In this document: in pieces, positions 1 through 8,659 of the stretch
How the letters are laid out: each line of letters opens with the position of its first letter
How positions within the stretch are numbered: position 1 is the first letter of the stretch
NCBI RefSeq assembly: GCF_017744445.1
Contig: NZ_JAGIBH010000005.1
Location: 124,001 to 188,000 of the forward strand
Reading direction: 5' to 3'
Origin: Caulobacter sp.
Lineage (GTDB): Bacteria; Pseudomonadota; Alphaproteobacteria; Caulobacterales; Caulobacteraceae
DNA length: 64,000 nt
Notes under the pieces: model-generated
Database searches by the model: none
What the model saw: the letters and a program-made list of their open reading frames with translations, nothing else
Told to the model about the DNA's origin: nothing
Position numbers and translations under genes: made by a program

Positions 1-1976
1 CGGCCATGCTGGTTATTCGGGTCCACGCGCAGCAGGTCCGACAGTTCCAGGTCCAGACGGGCATAGCGGGCCAGACGCTTGGAGACGTCGTGCTCTTCGA
101 CCAGGAAGGCCAGGTTGTCACGCGCCTGGGCTAGGCGGTCGGCGATGTGCTCGGCCTTGGCCGCCTCGGCGGGCTTGAACTTCAGGCGGACGTTCATGCC
201 GTCCAGCTGGCGGGCATCGAAATCGGCCCCAGCCCCGGCGATGGTGATCAGCAGGCTCTTGCCCGGCATGATCATCCGGTCGCGGGTATCGAGGAACACC
301 GTCCGCGCCTCGCCCGGCTTGACCGAGACATTGACGTCCAACAGGTCGCGGCCCGGCCACAGCGGGTCCTTGACCTTGATGTTGAGCGGGAAGAGGCCAT
401 TCGCCGTCGGCGCGACCTTCAGGGCCGGGATATCGATGGCCACGCCGTCCAGGCCTTCGTCCATGCCCTGCCAGCCGTACTGGAACTTGCCGACCGGCCC
501 GGCGGCGCGAGTCTGGCGGAAGTCGGCCGGGATCAGGATGTGGGCGATCGGCAGGCTCGGACCCGTCTCGGCCTTGCGCGGCGCGCTCGGCGCCTTCGCC
601 GGCAGGGCCGCGACCATGGTCCGTTCGCCCGGACCAAAGCGGCCCTTCACGAAGGTCGTCAGCTCGTCCAGCGACGGATAGACGCCGACGTCGGCGTCCA
701 GCTTGACCTTGTAGCTAAGGGTCGTCTCGTCAGGTTCGGCGCCGCCGGCCACGTAGTAGGCGCCCAGCTCCTGGATCGGGGTCTCCTGGACCACGTTCTC
801 GAACTTCAGCTGGCCGCCGGTGCGCGTCGTGAACTGGTTCAAGGTCCGCAGCTCGCCCTGCGGCCGCTTGATCAGCAGCTTGTCGGGGCCCGTCAACGTG
901 CCATAGGCCGCGCCCTGGAATTCCAGGCGGTTCCACGGCTCGTTGGGCAGGGCGAAGGTGATGCCCTTGCCGCCCTCGGTGTAGACGTTCCAGTCGGGCA
1001 GCTCGAAATAGTCGTGTCGGCCCGGCAGTTTCGAACGGTTGTAGACGCCCGGCCAGGTGGTCTCGGCGATACCGTCCGAGCCCAGGCTCATGCGCTCCTT
1101 TAGATCGAACTGATCGGTGAACTCGACCTTGCGGATCTTGGTCGCGGCGTCGGCCAGATAGGGCGGCGGATCGGCCGGACGGTTCCAACCGTAGCGATAG
1201 GCCCAGGCCTTCATGTCCGGCGCGGGCGCGGCGCTGCTCGGCTCCTGACCGGCGGCCAAGCCCGCGACGTCGGCGTCGCTGAGCGCATGGTCGTAGATCC
1301 GGATGTCGTCGACATCGCCGCCGCGGATGAACTGATAGGCGCTCTGCACCTGGTGGGGCGAGATCACCCGGCTGTGCGGGCCGAACTGGTCGAGGCCGGC
1401 GTCCAGCGCCGCTACTTGGGCCTTCGAGGCCACCGGCTTGCCGTCGATATAGAGCGCGATGCCCTTGGCCTCGTCCCAGCTGAAGGTGACGAGAACCCAC
1501 TGGTCAGGCTTCGGCGCGGCCTGGGTCGTGGAGACCCGCACCCGCGAGAGATTGTCGTCTGTGACGAAGGCGTCGAAGCCCTTGCCGTTCCAGTCGATGC
1601 GCAGCCAGGTCATGTCCCAGCTGGTGTGGTCGGCGTAACCGACGCGGAACAGCGGGAACGGCGTGGCCCCCACCGGCTCGCGGCCGCGCCAGTAGAAGCT
1701 GAGCGTGCCGCGCTGGGCGTAGATGTTGCCCGGGGCCATCCAGCTGAGCACCTGCTCGCTGGAGGCCTCGATATAGGCGCCGTGCGTCGGGTCGGTCTTG
1801 AGCTTGACCTTGTCGGCGAAGTTCGGCGTCGCCTCCCCGGCCGCGACGTCCGCCTTCAGGCCCTTGTCGCCCGTGAGGTGGAACAGAAGGCCGTCGGCCC
1901 TGCCGATGGTCGGCAGGGCCAGAGCGGCGGTAGCCAGGAGAGCGGCCCGCAGGGCCTTGTTCGATCGACGCACCAA
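1..1976 (-). CDS. Secreted LamG-domain protein, 3' end outside window
   Basis: The reading frame is open to the window edge, so the C-terminus is missing; about 658 codons are visible. An N-terminal signal peptide (RRSNK n-region, then an Ala/Leu-rich core ending around GRA) is followed by a LamG/concanavalin-A-like fold (roughly residues 30-230, with motifs such as QWVLVTFSWDEAKGIALYIDG). The remaining sequence is beta-rich and I do not recognise it. The TTG at 1976 was chosen because AGGAG lies 7 nt upstream and the protein then begins directly with the signal peptide. An in-frame ATG at 2021 overlaps the dctA stop codon (ATGA) and is the alternative. It is the last visible gene of the tarD-dctA unit. 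LamG domains usually bind glycans or act as adhesive modules; catalytic activity cannot be inferred. Confidence 0.8.
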   Translation of the reverse strand, partial: MVRRSNKALRAALLATAALALPTIGRADGLLFHLTGDKGLKADVAAGEATPNFADKVKLKTDPTHGAYIEASSEQVLSWMAPGNIYAQRGTLSFYWRGREPVGATPFPLFRVGYADHTSWDMTWLRIDWNGKGFDAFVTDDNLSRVRVSTTQAAPKPDQWVLVTFSWDEAKGIALYIDGKPVASKAQVAALDAGLDQFGPHSRVISPHQVQSAYQFIRGGDVDDIRIYDHALSDADVAGLAAGQEPSSAAPAPDMKAWAYRYGWNRPADPPPYLADAATKIRKVEFTDQFDLKERMSLGSDGIAETTWPGVYNRSKLPGRHDYFELPDWNVYTEGGKGITFALPNEPWNRLEFQGAAYGTLTGPDKLLIKRPQGELRTLNQFTTRTGGQLKFENVVQETPIQELGAYYVAGGAEPDETTLSYKVKLDADVGVYPSLDELTTFVKGRFGPGERTMVAALPAKAPSAPRKAETGPSLPIAHILIPADFRQTRAAGPVGKFQYGWQGMDEGLDGVAIDIPALKVAPTANGLFPLNIKVKDPLWPGRDLLDVNVSVKPGEARTVFLDTRDRMIMPGKSLLITIAGAGADFDARQLDGMNVRLKFKPAEAAKAEHIADRLAQARDNLAFLVEEHDVSKRLARYARLDLELSDLLRVDPNNQHG

Positions 1977-2017
1977 CTTGGCGCTCCTCTTCGGGGTAAG
2001 CTCGAACTGAGAAAGGG

Positions 2018-3286
2018 TCATGCGCTGGTCGCGCCTTTGGCCAGGGTCGCGCGGGCCTGGTCCATATCCAGGGCCCCGTCCCACTTGGCGATCGCCACCG
2101 TGGCGACGCCGTTGCCGATCAGGTTGGTCACCGCCCGCACCTCGTTGAGGAAGCGGTCGACGCCCAGCAGCAGCACCAAGCCGCTGACCGGGATGGCGTG
2201 CAGGGTCGACAGCGTCGCCGCCAGGGTGATGAAGCCCGCGCCCGCCACGCCCGCCGAACCCTTCGAGGTCAGCAGCAGCACGCCAAGGATCACCAGCTGG
2301 TCGATCAGCGACAGATGGGTATTGGTCGCCTGGGCCACGAACACCGTGGCCAGGGTCAGGTAGATGCAGGTGCCATCGGCGTTGAAGGTGTAGCCGGCCG
2401 GCAGAACCAGGCCGACGACCGGCTTGGCGCAGCCCATGTCCTCCAGCTTCTTCATCATCCGAGGCAGCACCGCCTCGGTCGAGCAGGTGCCCAGGACGAC
2501 GAAGATCTCCTCGCGGATGAAGCCCAGAAACTTCCAGAACGACAGGCCGGTCGAACGCATGACCAGGCCCAGCACGATGAACACGAAGGCGATCGAGGTG
2601 ACGTAGAGGGCGATCAGCAATCGGCCCAGCGACCACAGGGTATCGACCCCATACTTGCCGATCGTGAAGGCGACCCCCGCCCCCGCCCCCAGCGGCGCCA
2701 GGCGCATCACCATGCCGACGATCTTGAAGATGGCGTCCAGGAAGACGTCGATGAAGTCCACCAAGGGCTTGCCGCGCTCGCCCAGTTGGCTGACGGCCGT
2801 GCCGGTCAGCACCGCCAGCAGGATGACCTGCAACATCGCGCCCTTGGCGAAGGCGTCGACGAAGGTGGTCGGGATGATGTCCAGCAGGAACGGGATGACG
2901 CCCTGCTCCTTGGCGGCCTCAGTAAAGGTCGCCAGCTGCTTGCCGTCCAGGTTGGAGGCGTCGATGTTCAGGCCCGCGCCCGGCTGCATGACGTTGACGA
3001 CGATCAGGCCGATGACCAGGGCGATGGTCGACAGCACCTCGAAATAGATCAGCGCCTTCACGCCGATACGCCCGACCTCCTTGAGGTCGCCCATGCGGGC
3101 CATGCCCACCAGCACGGTCCCGAAGATGATCGGGGCCAGCAGCATCTTGATCAGCTTGATGAAGCCGTCGGCGACCGGCTTCAGCGCCGCGCCGACATGG
3201 GGCCACAGAATCCCGATCGCGGCCCCGATCACGATGCCGATCAGGACCTGGACGTAGATCTGCGAAAACAGGCGCTTGAGGTTCAA
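2018..3286 (-). CDS. dctA: DctA-like C4-dicarboxylate:cation symporter
   Basis: A 422-residue inner-membrane carrier of the dicarboxylate/amino acid:cation symporter (DAACS) family. The N-terminus (FSQIYVQVLIGIVIGAAIG), the Ser-rich reentrant segment (TSKGSAGVAGAGFITLAATL, about residues 340-360) and the C-terminal EVRAVTNLIGNGVATVAIAKW are typical of DctA, which imports succinate, fumarate, malate and related acids. It lies 60 bp downstream of tarD on the same strand, so D-tartrate or another hydroxy-diacid is the likely substrate here (inference). The start appears to be TTG at 3286; a short GC hairpin (3310-3327) lies in the gap before it. Its stop overlaps a possible ATG of the LamG gene, suggesting translational coupling. 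Confidence 0.9.
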   Translation of the reverse strand: MNLKRLFSQIYVQVLIGIVIGAAIGILWPHVGAALKPVADGFIKLIKMLLAPIIFGTVLVGMARMGDLKEVGRIGVKALIYFEVLSTIALVIGLIVVNVMQPGAGLNIDASNLDGKQLATFTEAAKEQGVIPFLLDIIPTTFVDAFAKGAMLQVILLAVLTGTAVSQLGERGKPLVDFIDVFLDAIFKIVGMVMRLAPLGAGAGVAFTIGKYGVDTLWSLGRLLIALYVTSIAFVFIVLGLVMRSTGLSFWKFLGFIREEIFVVLGTCSTEAVLPRMMKKLEDMGCAKPVVGLVLPAGYTFNADGTCIYLTLATVFVAQATNTHLSLIDQLVILGVLLLTSKGSAGVAGAGFITLAATLSTLHAIPVSGLVLLLGVDRFLNEVRAVTNLIGNGVATVAIAKWDGALDMDQARATLAKGATSA

Positions 3287-3346
3287 GTCTTTAAGTCCCC
3301 CCGGAGACGCCCGGCTGTCTCGCCGGGTCGTCCCGTTGTTTCGGTA

Positions 3347-4534
3347 TCAGGCCGCGCGGTGCGCCACATCCTCGGTCAGCGTCCGCATCAGGGTGTAGAG
3401 CTCCGACTTGGCCTCGAAGCCCACGCCCGGCACGTCCGGCAGGCCGACATAGCTGTTCTCGACCTGGATGCCGTCGGCGAAGCCGCCGAACGGCTTGAAG
3501 ACGTCGGGATAGGACTCGTTGCCGCCCAGGTGCAGGCCGGCGGCGATGTTCAGCGACATCTGGTGACCGCCGTGCGGGACGATGCGGCGCGAGGACCAGC
3601 CGTTCTGTTCCAGCACATCAAGCGTCCGCAGATATTCGACGAGCCCGTAGGACAGCGCGCAGTCAAACTGCAGGTAGTCACGGTCCGGACGCATGCCGCC
3701 ATGGCGCAGCAGGTTGCGGGCGTCCTGGTGCGAGAACAGGTTCTCGCCGGTCGCCATCGGCAGTTCGTAGTGCTTGGAAAGCTCGGCCTGCAGGGCGTAG
3801 TCCAGCGGGTCGCCGACCTCTTCGTACCAGAACAGATTGTACTTCTTCAGGGCCTCGGCGTAGGCGATGCCAGTCTCCAGGTCGAAGCGGCCATTGGCGT
3901 CCACCGCCAGGTTCTGGCCGTCGCCGACGATCTCCAGCACCGACTCGATCCGGCGCAAATCAACGTCCAGCGAGGCGCCGCCGATCTTCATCTTCACGAC
4001 CTTGTAGCCGCGGTCGCGATAACTGCGCATCTCGGCCTGCAGCTGGGCGTCGTCCTTGCCCGGATAATAGTAGCCGCCGGCGGCATAGACCCAGACCTTG
4101 TCGTCGGCGACGCCGCCGCGATAGCGCTCGGCCAGCAGCTGGTACAGCGGCTTCTCGGCGATCTTGGCCACGGCGTCCCAGACGGCCATGTCGATCGTGC
4201 CCACCGCCACCGAACGCTCGCCGTGACCGCCCGGCTTCTCGTTCGTCATCAGGGTCTTCCAGATGGCGAACGGGTCGAGATTGTCGTTCTTCTCGTCGAT
4301 CAGGCTGTCAGGATTGGCTTCGGCCAGACGCGGCAGGAAGCGCTCGCGCATCAGGGCGCCCTGCCCGTACCGGCCATTGGAGTTGAAGCCGTAGCCGATG
4401 ACCGGTTTGCCATCCCGCAACACATCGGTAATGACGGCGACAACCGAACAGGTCATCTTTGAAAAGTCGATATAGGCGTTGGCGATCGGCGAGGCGATTG
4501 AGACCGTCTTCTCGCGGATGTCTAGAATGCGCAC
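3347..4534 (-). CDS. tarD: D(-)-tartrate dehydratase, enolase superfamily
   Basis: Converts D-tartrate to oxaloacetate (EC 4.2.1.81) with a Mg2+ ion. The protein closely follows the Bradyrhizobium japonicum TarD I remember: KMKIGG with the KxK pair at about 181/183, metal ligands Asp212 (VDANGR), Glu238 (YEEVGD) and Glu264 (ATGEN), and the general-acid His321 (VPHGGH). All fall one residue from the published positions. The GTG at 4534 was chosen over the GTG at 4546 because GGAG lies 6 nt upstream and the N-terminus (MRILDIREKT) then aligns with TarD. It is transcribed divergently from a LysR regulator and followed by dctA, giving a transport-plus-catabolism cassette. Length about 395 aa, usual for the family. 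Confidence 0.9.
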   Translation of the reverse strand: MRILDIREKTVSIASPIANAYIDFSKMTCSVVAVITDVLRDGKPVIGYGFNSNGRYGQGALMRERFLPRLAEANPDSLIDEKNDNLDPFAIWKTLMTNEKPGGHGERSVAVGTIDMAVWDAVAKIAEKPLYQLLAERYRGGVADDKVWVYAAGGYYYPGKDDAQLQAEMRSYRDRGYKVVKMKIGGASLDVDLRRIESVLEIVGDGQNLAVDANGRFDLETGIAYAEALKKYNLFWYEEVGDPLDYALQAELSKHYELPMATGENLFSHQDARNLLRHGGMRPDRDYLQFDCALSYGLVEYLRTLDVLEQNGWSSRRIVPHGGHQMSLNIAAGLHLGGNESYPDVFKPFGGFADGIQVENSYVGLPDVPGVGFEAKSELYTLMRTLTEDVAHRAA

Positions 4535-4546
4535 GGGGTTCTCCAC

Positions 4547-4557
4547 TTGTCAGACAA
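4547..4557. promoter_or_regulatory. Palindrome TTGTCAGACAA at tarD leader
   Basis: A near-perfect palindrome (TTGTC-A-GACAA) lies 12 bp upstream of the preferred tarD start, in the 93-bp tarD/LysR intergenic space. It also fits the TnGTnnnACnA pattern of FadR-type GntR operators. The divergent LysR protein is the obvious local regulator, so which protein binds is unknown. A one-mismatch copy lies upstream of the TonB receptor at 28834-28844. Confidence 0.35.
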
Positions 4558-4627
4558 ACCCTAGGCGGCGCCCTTTCGACGGGCCAATGCCATTCTCGAT
4601 GGTCGCTATGCGTAACAGGCATCAACT

Positions 4628-5608
4628 ATGGAACTGATCTGGCTGGAAGACTTCGTGGCGCTAGCCGAGACCGGCAACTTCTCGCGCGCCGCCGAGAACC
4701 GGAACGTAACCCAGCCCGCCTTCAGCCGCCGTATCCGGGCGCTGGAGGATTGGATCGGCGCGCCCCTGTTCGACCGCACCGCCAACGGCGTCGCCTTGAC
4801 CGCCGCCGGCCAGCAGTTCCGCGGCGGGGCCGATGAACTGATCCGCCGGATCATTCAGCTGCGCCGTGAAGCGCGCGAAGCCGGCGGCAAAGAGGCGGCG
4901 ACCCTGCGCTTCGCCGCCACCCACGCCCTGTCCTTCACCTTCTTCCCGCAGTGGATCCGCCTGCTGGAGTCGCGTGCGCCGCTGGGTCCTGTGCGGCTGA
5001 TCTCCGACAGCATGCAGGCGTGCGAGGAACTGATGCTGCACGGCCAGGCGCAGTTCCTGCTGTGCCATCACCACGCCGCTGCGCCGGGCCGGTTCGGTTC
5101 GCAGTTCCGCTCGGTCGTGGTGGGCCGCGACGCCCTGGTCCCCTTCTGCGCGCCCGACGAGACCGGCGGGCCGCGCTGGACCCTGGCCGAAGGCGACGCC
5201 GACATTCCGTATCTGAGCTATAGCGCCGAGTCCGGCCTGGGCCGGATCCTGGAGTCCCAGCGCTTCATCGATCGCGCCTCGGGCCTGCGCGAAGTGTTCT
5301 CGGCCCGTCTGGCCGCCAGCCTGATGCCGATGGCCCGCGACGGCCGCGGCGTGGCGTGGCTGCCGGAAACCCTGGCCGAACTGGAAGTCGCCGAGGGCCG
5401 TCTGGTGCGCGCCGGCGGACCGGAATGGGACGTGACCGTCGACATCCGCGTCTTCCGCCCCGCCGCCCGCCAGAGCCTAGCGGCCGAGGGGTTCTGGTCG
5501 GAGCTGGGCGTGTTCAAGGGAGCGGATGGTGATGAGCTTCCCATCACCGCCCATCCCCGCGAAAGCGGGGACCCAAGCGGCGCTTCGGAAGGACCACTGT
5601 CCGCGTAA
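4628..5608 (+). CDS. LysR-family regulator of the tartrate cassette
   Basis: A 326-residue LysR-type transcription factor. The N-terminal winged HTH (ELIWLEDFVALAETGNFSRA, then RNVTQPAFSRRIRALEDWIG) is clear, followed by the periplasmic-binding-like effector domain from about residue 90. It is divergent from tarD with a 93-bp shared promoter region, the standard LysR layout, so control of tarD-dctA in response to tartrate is a fair inference. The last 20 or so residues (containing HPRESGDPS) are encoded by a REP-like palindrome and are probably an extension gained by insertion of that element near the old stop codon, since LysR proteins are usually about 300 aa. Confidence 0.9.
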   Translation: MELIWLEDFVALAETGNFSRAAENRNVTQPAFSRRIRALEDWIGAPLFDRTANGVALTAAGQQFRGGADELIRRIIQLRREAREAGGKEAATLRFAATHALSFTFFPQWIRLLESRAPLGPVRLISDSMQACEELMLHGQAQFLLCHHHAAAPGRFGSQFRSVVVGRDALVPFCAPDETGGPRWTLAEGDADIPYLSYSAESGLGRILESQRFIDRASGLREVFSARLAASLMPMARDGRGVAWLPETLAELEVAEGRLVRAGGPEWDVTVDIRVFRPAARQSLAAEGFWSELGVFKGADGDELPITAHPRESGDPSGASEGPLSA

Positions 5609-5652
5609 CAAGCCGTGAGTCAGCTTGGGTCCCCGCTTTCGCGGGGATGAGC
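5549..5652. repeat. Inverted pair of 30-bp REP-like palindromes
   Basis: Copy 1 at 5549-5578 and copy 2 at 5623-5652 in opposite orientation are identical at 29 of 30 positions and separated by 44 bp. Each has its own stem (CCCCGC-GAAA-GCGGGG). Copy 1 lies inside the LysR coding region and supplies its tail; copy 2 lies 14 bp from the GH28 stop codon. Together they can form a long hairpin between two convergent genes and may act as a bidirectional terminator. Confidence 0.85.
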
Positions 5653-5666
5653 GGAAAAGAAGAGGC

Positions 5667-7031
5667 TTACTTCGCCCCCTTCACCACCCCGCCCGCCTCG
5701 GGCCGGAACGGCGTCTTGTCGGCCGACTGGATGACCACGCCTTGGGTCAACACCTCGGCGTTGCGGACCAGCAGGCCCTTCTTGGCCGTGATCTTGATGT
5801 TCTTCAGCGTGATGCCGATCGGCTTTTCGGGCAGGCCCGTGACGATGCCCGCCAGGTCCGCGCCGGTGGCGGTGACGCCGTCGACGACGATGCCCGACAT
5901 GTCCGGGGTCTTGTCATGGATGAAGGGCTGGACCGGATCGGTCGGGCCCGGCCAGATCTGGTTGCCCAGGATGAAACCGCCCGGCTGCAGCTGCTTCTCG
6001 GCCGAGGCCAGGTCCAGCGGGCGATATTCGTAGTAGCTGGTGAAGACCAGCGGGGTCTCGACGTCCTTCATGGTGTTGTTCTTGAACACCACGTCCTTGA
6101 TGGTCCCGCCCTTGCCGCGCATCGACTTGATGCGCAGACCGTACATCGAACCCCCGAAGGTGTTGTTCTCGACCCGCACGCGCTGGACGCCGCCGCTGGC
6201 GCCGCTGCCGATGCAGATGCCTCGGCCTTCCAGGATGGTGTTGTTGGCGATCAGGATGTCGGACGATACCGCGTCCGGATAACGCGCGTCCGGCCCGTTC
6301 GACTTGATGGCTACGATGTCGTCGCCAACGCTAATGACGTTGTTGGTGATCACGACGTGGCGGGTGTTCATCGGATCGATCGCGTCGGTGTTCGGCGCAT
6401 GGGCCGGCGCGGTGATGCGGACCTTGTCGATGGTGATGTAGTCGCTGTTGTTGATCACCAGGTGGAACGACGGCGAGTTCTCGAAGCGCAGGCCTTCGAA
6501 CAGGACGTTCTTGCTCTTGTTGACCCAGACCAGGCGCGGACGCTCGTCCTTCTGCTGCTGGCGGGCCTGGCCGTTGGTGGCGAAGTCGGGGATAGAGCGC
6601 CACACGGCGCGGATCCGCTCCCACCAGACCTGCCCCTGGCCGTCGATCAGACCCTCGCCGACGATGGCGACATTCTCAGCCCCGTCGACATTGATCACGC
6701 CGCTGCGCTCGCCGTGCGGGTACAGAGCCTCGTCCGTGCCGGCCAGCACCTCGGCGCCCTTCTGGATCTCCAGGCGGATGTTGGATTTCAGCCAGATCGG
6801 GCCGATCAGATATTCGCCGCGCGTCACCCGCACCGTGCCGCCGCCAGCCGAGGCGCAAGCGTCGATGGCCTTTTGAAAGGCTTCGGTGTCGAACCAGATG
6901 CGCGTGCCGCCAGCGCCGTACTCGCGCACGTCGCAGACCTTGGCCGGGAAGCTGTTGGTCGACTGCGCCTGAGCGCCGGTCGCCGCCAGAAGAAGGGCCG
7001 CGGCCCCCGCCATCATCAACCCGTCGCGCAT
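5667..7031 (-). CDS. GH28 polygalacturonase family glycosidase
   Basis: A 454-residue secreted pectin-degrading enzyme with a signal peptide (cleavage near AQAQ, residue 22) and a right-handed beta-helix. GH28 landmarks: NTD at 213-215, DD at 236-237 (VGDDIVAIKS) and RIK at 299-301 (YGLRIKS). The usual GHG motif reads GRG at 268-270, so the conserved histidine is replaced by arginine. Typical GH28 enzymes hydrolyse alpha-1,4-galacturonic acid bonds; the change could mean rhamnogalacturonan or another substrate. SD-like GGGAG lies upstream of the ATG at 7031. It is preceded on the same strand by the PHP hydrolase gene, with several hairpins in the 92-bp gap. Confidence 0.88.
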   Translation of the reverse strand: MRDGLMMAGAAALLLAATGAQAQSTNSFPAKVCDVREYGAGGTRIWFDTEAFQKAIDACASAGGGTVRVTRGEYLIGPIWLKSNIRLEIQKGAEVLAGTDEALYPHGERSGVINVDGAENVAIVGEGLIDGQGQVWWERIRAVWRSIPDFATNGQARQQQKDERPRLVWVNKSKNVLFEGLRFENSPSFHLVINNSDYITIDKVRITAPAHAPNTDAIDPMNTRHVVITNNVISVGDDIVAIKSNGPDARYPDAVSSDILIANNTILEGRGICIGSGASGGVQRVRVENNTFGGSMYGLRIKSMRGKGGTIKDVVFKNNTMKDVETPLVFTSYYEYRPLDLASAEKQLQPGGFILGNQIWPGPTDPVQPFIHDKTPDMSGIVVDGVTATGADLAGIVTGLPEKPIGITLKNIKITAKKGLLVRNAEVLTQGVVIQSADKTPFRPEAGGVVKGAK

Positions 7032-7062
7032 ACTGTAAGCTCCCGATTATCGCGGGAGACTA

Positions 7063-7084
7063 GGCGGCGAGTCCTCTCGCCGCC
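7063..7084 (-). repeat. Perfect hairpin between PHP and GH28 genes
   Basis: GGCGGCGAG (7063-7071), loop TCCT, and CTCGCCGCC form a perfect 9-bp stem. A smaller stem (ATGCCG/CGGCAT, 7108-7122) directly follows the PHP stop codon. There is no T-run after either on the minus strand, so mRNA processing or stability is more likely than intrinsic termination. Confidence 0.5.
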
Positions 7085-7123
7085 CATGCCTAAATCAGTG
7101 TTCGCCATGCCGTCCCGGCATAG

Positions 7124-8581
7124 CTAGGCGGCGGGCGTCAGGTAGATCGGGTTGCCGATCAGCAGCAGTCGGCCGCCAGCGTCGCGGACATTGACCCGCA
7201 CCCAGCTCTTGCCCTGCCCCATCCGGATCTCGAACTTGCCGTCAGAGATCACCGGCGTGACCTTGGCGCCGCCCTGGATGACCTCCAGGCCCGCCGCATC
7301 AACGCCGGTGACCGAGGCGACGAAGACCACCGCCTCTCCCGGCTTAGCCGCCAGCGTTCCGCCCATGACCGCCGTCCGATCGCCGGCCTTGGCAGACAGC
7401 TCCAGCATGCGGTCGCGGGTTCCGTCCAAATCGATGAACACCCTCCCCGCCTTCAGGCCAGTCAGCAGGGCTTCAGTCGAAAGGCCCTCGGCGTGGATCA
7501 CCGTCGCCGGACGGCCCACGGCCGACGGCTTGTCATGTGGGATGCCGGCGTCGTGGTTGTCGCTGCCGCCGACGGCGGTGATGCGGCGCCCCTGGTTCAG
7601 CTGGGCCTCCCAGAAGGGTACGCCCGACAGGACGCCTTCAAAGCCGCCCAGCGCCTTCTCGTTACCGCCATTGGCGACCTCGATGGCCTGGACGGCGTCG
7701 TAATCGGTGTCTTTGGCGGTCCAGCCGCAACCCATGCACATCTCGCCTGACGGCACGGCCGGGTGGTTGATCGAGAAGACGCCGCCCGAGGCCTTCACCG
7801 CCTGTTGCAGGCTGCGGATAGTCGGAACGGTCTTGGAACCCAGGCGAAAATCGATGAAGGCCGTGGGACCGAAGACGTTGGCGTGACCCTGGAAGGTCGT
7901 GATCTCGCGGCCGACCATCAGCAGCAGGTTCGGGAACGCCGGTTGCAGCTCGGTCAGCGCCTCGGCCTGACTGGTGGTGTTGTGGTCGGTGACCGCGATG
8001 AAGTCGAGGCCGGCGGCCTGGGCGGCCAGCACCGTGCGATAAACCGGGCACGGCGCGCGCGGCGCGTCGCCGGTCGTGCAGCCGCCATCGCTGTGAGCGG
8101 TGTGCATGTGCAGGTCGCCGCGATACCAGCCGGGCGTCGTCGCCTTGGACAGGGTCGCCGGTAGCGCAACAGGCCCATGCGCGAACCACACCTTGGCCTC
8201 GTAGGTCGCCTTGGAGTTCGGCCGCGCGTTCGGCACGCCCAGCAATAGGGTCCACTTCCCGGCCGGCAGCGGTCCAGGCAGGTAGCTGGCCGTCGCCGCC
8301 TCGGTCGAAACGAAGAAGCCCTTCTTGTTGCCGCCGCTCCAGCCCCGGAAGCGGATGGGATCCAGCAGGCCCAGGTCCACCACCGTCTTGTTCTCGCGGC
8401 CGGTGTAGTCGAACGCAACCGTCACGCGGGTCGTCCCCACTGGAACGTCGAACGGCACGGGCTTGTAGGTCTGGTGGTCGGCGCCAGTGATCTCGCCGGT
8501 CAGGACGAGGTCGGGCTTCCCCTCCTGCGCCAAGGCCGGAGACGCGATCAGCAGCAGGACGAGAGCGAGCCAGCGGAGCAT
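7124..8581 (-). CDS. Secreted PHP-domain metallohydrolase (CehA/McbA-like)
   Basis: A protein of about 485 residues with a signal peptide (LALVLLLIASPALAQ). The PHP-domain metal motifs are present in order: GDLHMHTAHSDGG, AVTDHNTTS, INHPAVPSG and GGSDNHDAG. They define a trinuclear-metal phosphoesterase fold, as in CehA/McbA family hydrolases. The N-terminal 150 residues look like a beta-sandwich. The ATG at 8581 is preferred over the GTG at 8593 because of the SD-like GGAA and the signal peptide. It follows the STN-type TonB receptor on the same strand, beyond a strong terminator-like hairpin. The substrate is unknown; export suggests an extracellular or periplasmic phosphodiester or carbamate-type ester. 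Confidence 0.82.
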   Translation of the reverse strand: MLRWLALVLLLIASPALAQEGKPDLVLTGEITGADHQTYKPVPFDVPVGTTRVTVAFDYTGRENKTVVDLGLLDPIRFRGWSGGNKKGFFVSTEAATASYLPGPLPAGKWTLLLGVPNARPNSKATYEAKVWFAHGPVALPATLSKATTPGWYRGDLHMHTAHSDGGCTTGDAPRAPCPVYRTVLAAQAAGLDFIAVTDHNTTSQAEALTELQPAFPNLLLMVGREITTFQGHANVFGPTAFIDFRLGSKTVPTIRSLQQAVKASGGVFSINHPAVPSGEMCMGCGWTAKDTDYDAVQAIEVANGGNEKALGGFEGVLSGVPFWEAQLNQGRRITAVGGSDNHDAGIPHDKPSAVGRPATVIHAEGLSTEALLTGLKAGRVFIDLDGTRDRMLELSAKAGDRTAVMGGTLAAKPGEAVVFVASVTGVDAAGLEVIQGGAKVTPVISDGKFEIRMGQGKSWVRVNVRDAGGRLLLIGNPIYLTPAA

Positions 8582-8589
8582 CGGAAATT

Positions 8590-8625
8590 CCACAAAAGAA
8601 TGGGCGGCCGAGGCTGCGGCCGCCC
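8590..8625 (-). terminator. Intrinsic terminator after TonB receptor
   Basis: Perfect 9-bp stem (CGGCCGCCC/GGGCGGCCG, 8602-8625) with a 6-nt loop, followed on the minus strand by ATTCTTTTG. It lies 34 bp after the receptor stop codon and just before the PHP gene, so PHP/GH28 may be expressed at a lower level or by read-through. Confidence 0.7.
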
Positions 8626-8659
8626 TAAGTTTCAGGGGAAGGAAATCAGGCGGCGCGCC

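Noticed and set aside
3310..3327. Hairpin before dctA as a riboswitch or terminator
   Set aside because: Only a 6-bp stem with no T-run or known aptamer features.
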